Shown: positions 61,974-64,000 of the stretch, piece by piece
Position numbering within the stretch: the stretch's first letter is position 1
Layout of the letters: each line of letters opens with the position of its first letter
DNA from: Paraburkholderia sp. BL23I1N1
GTDB lineage: Bacteria > Pseudomonadota > Gammaproteobacteria > Burkholderiales > Burkholderiaceae
DNA length: 64,000 bases
Direction: 5' to 3'
Assembly: GCF_003610295.1 (NCBI RefSeq)
Contig: NZ_RAPV01000001.1
Span: 3,720,001-3,784,000 of the forward strand
The notes under the pieces: model-generated
The model's database searches: none
Told to the model about the DNA's origin: nothing
Seen by the model: only the letters and a program-made list of their open reading frames with translations
Position numbers and translations under genes: made by a program

Positions 61974-64000
61974 ATGCTGAATCGTTCCCCACTCTGGCTG
62001 GATCTTCTTCGTCGTCGCCAATTCGAGTTGGTCCTGTTCCTGTCTGTGTTCGTGTTGATCGGACTGGCCGGCTACGGCCTTGCTCGGGACCGCATCAAGT
62101 TGGTAGAGACGGGGCACAAGGACGCGCTGACCATTGCAGAGGCCGTGCAGCTGCATATTTCGGGTGAACTTGTGCGGGCCACCCATAGCATCCTGGGCGT
62201 TCGCTCGGATTTACAAGGCCATCCGGGTGCAGGCACGCGTCTGATGCAGGCTAGCCTGTCGGATGCGATGCGCTACGACACCGTTTCGGCGCGTGTTGGG
62301 GTCGACCACGGTGGCGAAGTCCTGATGGTGGACCGCGCGGGCTTCTTCCTCAATCAACCCGCCATGGCAAGCGCGCTAAAGGCGGCGTTCAGGACCCTGC
62401 AGGCGAACGTTGTCGAGCCCCTCCCGCTGATCCATGACGATGAGAGCGGCATCTGGTATTTACCCCTGGCGTTACGCAGCGCGGAGTCCAGCAGGGACGC
62501 GGACGTTTTCTTCTCACTCGTTCCGGCGGAGAAGTTGATCGAAGCGGCCGCCAGTCTTCAATTGGTAACGGATGGACGCTTTGGTTTGTTCACGGGCGAC
62601 GGGAAAAGGCTGTTCCGCTACCTTAGCCGCGAGCGCGTCTTCGAGATTCGCCCGGCTCCGGTTCCACCGAACGCGCTACGAATCCTGGCGGCGCAGCAAT
62701 CGGGGACATTTGAAAGCGAATCCTCCGTCGATCGACAATACGACATATTCGGTTACTCACACTCCGACGCGCTACCGCTCTTTGTGGTGGTGGGCGTGCC
62801 TAAGCGTTCGCTTGAAATCGCGTGGTTGAGACAGTCTGCCGTGCAGCTTTTTTTACTGTTGGCAGGGACTATTGCATCGCTTGTCTTCGGTTTGCGACTG
62901 AAGAAGACCGTTCTGGACCTGAGGGGCAGCCACAGCCAGTATCGGCAACTGTTCAGATCGGTGGGCGACGGATTGGTTATTCTGAATCGCGACGGCGTCA
63001 TCCAGAAATGCAATCAGGCGGCTTCCCGCCTTTTGCGTGTTGGATCGGAACAGGATCTCGCCGGTGTGAATCTTTTCCATCTGACTGTTACGGATAGAGA
63101 TTCAGCGGTGGTCGAGTCCCGCGGACTAAGACAACTGCGCAAACTCCAGCCGGGCGAAACGTGCATCCATGACTGGCAATTTCGGCGCGTTGGCCAGTCG
63201 GGCATGGTCCACGTGAAAATGCAGCTATTCGCGTCTCCGCACGAGACGGATGCATGCGTCACCGCGCTGCTGCGAGACGTGACGGCCGAGCGCGAGTACC
63301 TTGCGCGGCAGGAATTTCTCGCCCGGCACGATGCGCTCACGGGGCTGCTGAATCGTTCCGCGTTCCTCGATCATCTTGCTAGCCGAATCGGCCGCGATTC
63401 GAACACGTCGTTCTTCGTTGCGTTTGTGGACTTGAACCGTTTCAAGGACATTAACGATTCATTGGGGCATCACGCTGGCGACACGGTCCTTGAAATTCTG
63501 GGCGGGAGACTAAGCCGCGTGCTTGGAAGCCGGTCTGGCTGCATTGGCAGACTTGGGGGGGACGAAATTGCGGTTTGCGCGGACCCGACGCAATGGGCAG
63601 GTGGCGTCGCCGAGTTTTGCGACGAATTGCACGCAGCCGTGCAAAGAACCTTCACGCTCAACGATGCGAATTTCGAAATTTCCGCGAGTGTCGGCATCGC
63701 GGTCTATCCCGATGACGCAACCGATCCCGAGCAGCTTCTGCGCTGTGCCGACATTGCCATGTATTCCGCAAAACGGGCATTGATTCCGTTTGAGCACTAT
63801 TCGTCGAAGCTGGATTGCTACGCGCCGCGCTCATTGACCTTCAAGTCCGATTTTGCGCGCGCCATCCGCAACGGCGATCTGGCGCTGGCGTACCAGCCAA
63901 AAGTGCGCTTGAGCGATGGGGCCCTGGTCGGCTTCGAGGCATTGGCGCGATGGACACATCCGAGTCAGGGTGCCATATCGCCTGGTATTTTCGTTCCTTT
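61974..64000 (+). CDS. PAS-GGDEF-EAL signalling protein (3' end outside window)
   Basis: At least 675 residues are present and the gene runs off the end. Membrane segments at about 18-36 and near 291-307 flank a periplasmic sensor region. A PAS domain follows (about 325-440), then a GGDEF domain (about 450-600) with RLGGDEIAV and no clear I-site, and the start of an EAL domain with GFEALARW. Such proteins make and break cyclic di-GMP. The ATG precedes the first hydrophobic segment. Confidence 0.92.
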   Translation, partial: MLNRSPLWLDLLRRRQFELVLFLSVFVLIGLAGYGLARDRIKLVETGHKDALTIAEAVQLHISGELVRATHSILGVRSDLQGHPGAGTRLMQASLSDAMRYDTVSARVGVDHGGEVLMVDRAGFFLNQPAMASALKAAFRTLQANVVEPLPLIHDDESGIWYLPLALRSAESSRDADVFFSLVPAEKLIEAAASLQLVTDGRFGLFTGDGKRLFRYLSRERVFEIRPAPVPPNALRILAAQQSGTFESESSVDRQYDIFGYSHSDALPLFVVVGVPKRSLEIAWLRQSAVQLFLLLAGTIASLVFGLRLKKTVLDLRGSHSQYRQLFRSVGDGLVILNRDGVIQKCNQAASRLLRVGSEQDLAGVNLFHLTVTDRDSAVVESRGLRQLRKLQPGETCIHDWQFRRVGQSGMVHVKMQLFASPHETDACVTALLRDVTAEREYLARQEFLARHDALTGLLNRSAFLDHLASRIGRDSNTSFFVAFVDLNRFKDINDSLGHHAGDTVLEILGGRLSRVLGSRSGCIGRLGGDEIAVCADPTQWAGGVAEFCDELHAAVQRTFTLNDANFEISASVGIAVYPDDATDPEQLLRCADIAMYSAKRALIPFEHYSSKLDCYAPRSLTFKSDFARAIRNGDLALAYQPKVRLSDGALVGFEALARWTHPSQGAISPGIFVP

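Overview
The window is high-GC beta-proteobacterial DNA that looks like the secondary chromosome (chromosome 2) of a Paraburkholderia or close relative. The grounds are a plasmid-type Rep_3 initiator with iterons, a small ParA with ParB, four copies of the palindrome TTTATGCGCATAAA (the class of centromere site I associate with Burkholderia chromosome 2), a full hopanoid locus, and a dispersed intergenic hairpin repeat familiar from Paraburkholderia genomes. I saw no rRNA, tRNA, CRISPR array or intact insertion sequence.

Layout. 1-9.7 kb: the 5' part of a HAMP-PAS-Hpt sensor, an AlkD-like DNA glycosylase, an array of 11 Rep-type iterons (2684-3180), small exported proteins, a TetR/SnoaL-like pair, a YceI protein, and the threonine catabolic operon kbl-tdh facing a XRE-cupin regulator. 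9.7-19 kb: the replicon core. It holds an SOS-boxed orphan gene, a tyrosine-recombinase-like gene with non-canonical catalytic residues, a KfrA-like coiled-coil protein with a zinc ribbon, an origin region of 18 widely spaced iterons, rep, parB, parA, parS sites and three adjoining microsatellites. 19-31 kb: arsC-like gene, frameshifted ssuA-like gene, GntP permease, ECF sigma/anti-sigma pair, a 43-residue exported peptide, a DnaA-box cluster, an FMN reductase, a stress-type protein, a hybrid histidine kinase, and a CheY-CheC-diguanylate cyclase operon.

31-48 kb: hopanoid biosynthesis and transport. hpnD, hpnE, shc and hpnG form a tight plus-strand operon; mlaA-like and hpnN lie on the minus strand; hpnM follows on the plus strand; ispH-hpnH form a minus-strand pair; hpnB and hpnA lie beyond. 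IspH supplies isoprenoid precursors, HpnD/HpnE make squalene, Shc cyclises it, HpnH/HpnG extend the side chain, HpnA/HpnB are associated with sugar-type modification, and HpnN/HpnM/MlaA-like proteins belong to lipid trafficking families. A RelBE-type module sits inside the locus. 48-64 kb: egtD, a RarD-type permease, a Crp/Fnr regulator, dapA, an aminotransferase-aldehyde dehydrogenase pair, a LysR regulator facing a monooxygenase-Rid-DUF1028-ArgE operon, and the start of a PAS-GGDEF-EAL protein that runs off the end.

The most interesting signals are the inverted iteron array about 10 kb from the origin, the LexA-boxed orphan gene beside the origin, two exported peptides sharing a C-terminal CN[IV]FFG motif, the paired perfect DnaA boxes at 24.15 kb, and the Rid/monooxygenase cluster. 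Three genes (ssuA-like, diguanylate cyclase, hpnN) each carry one single-base indel, so sequence error must be considered.
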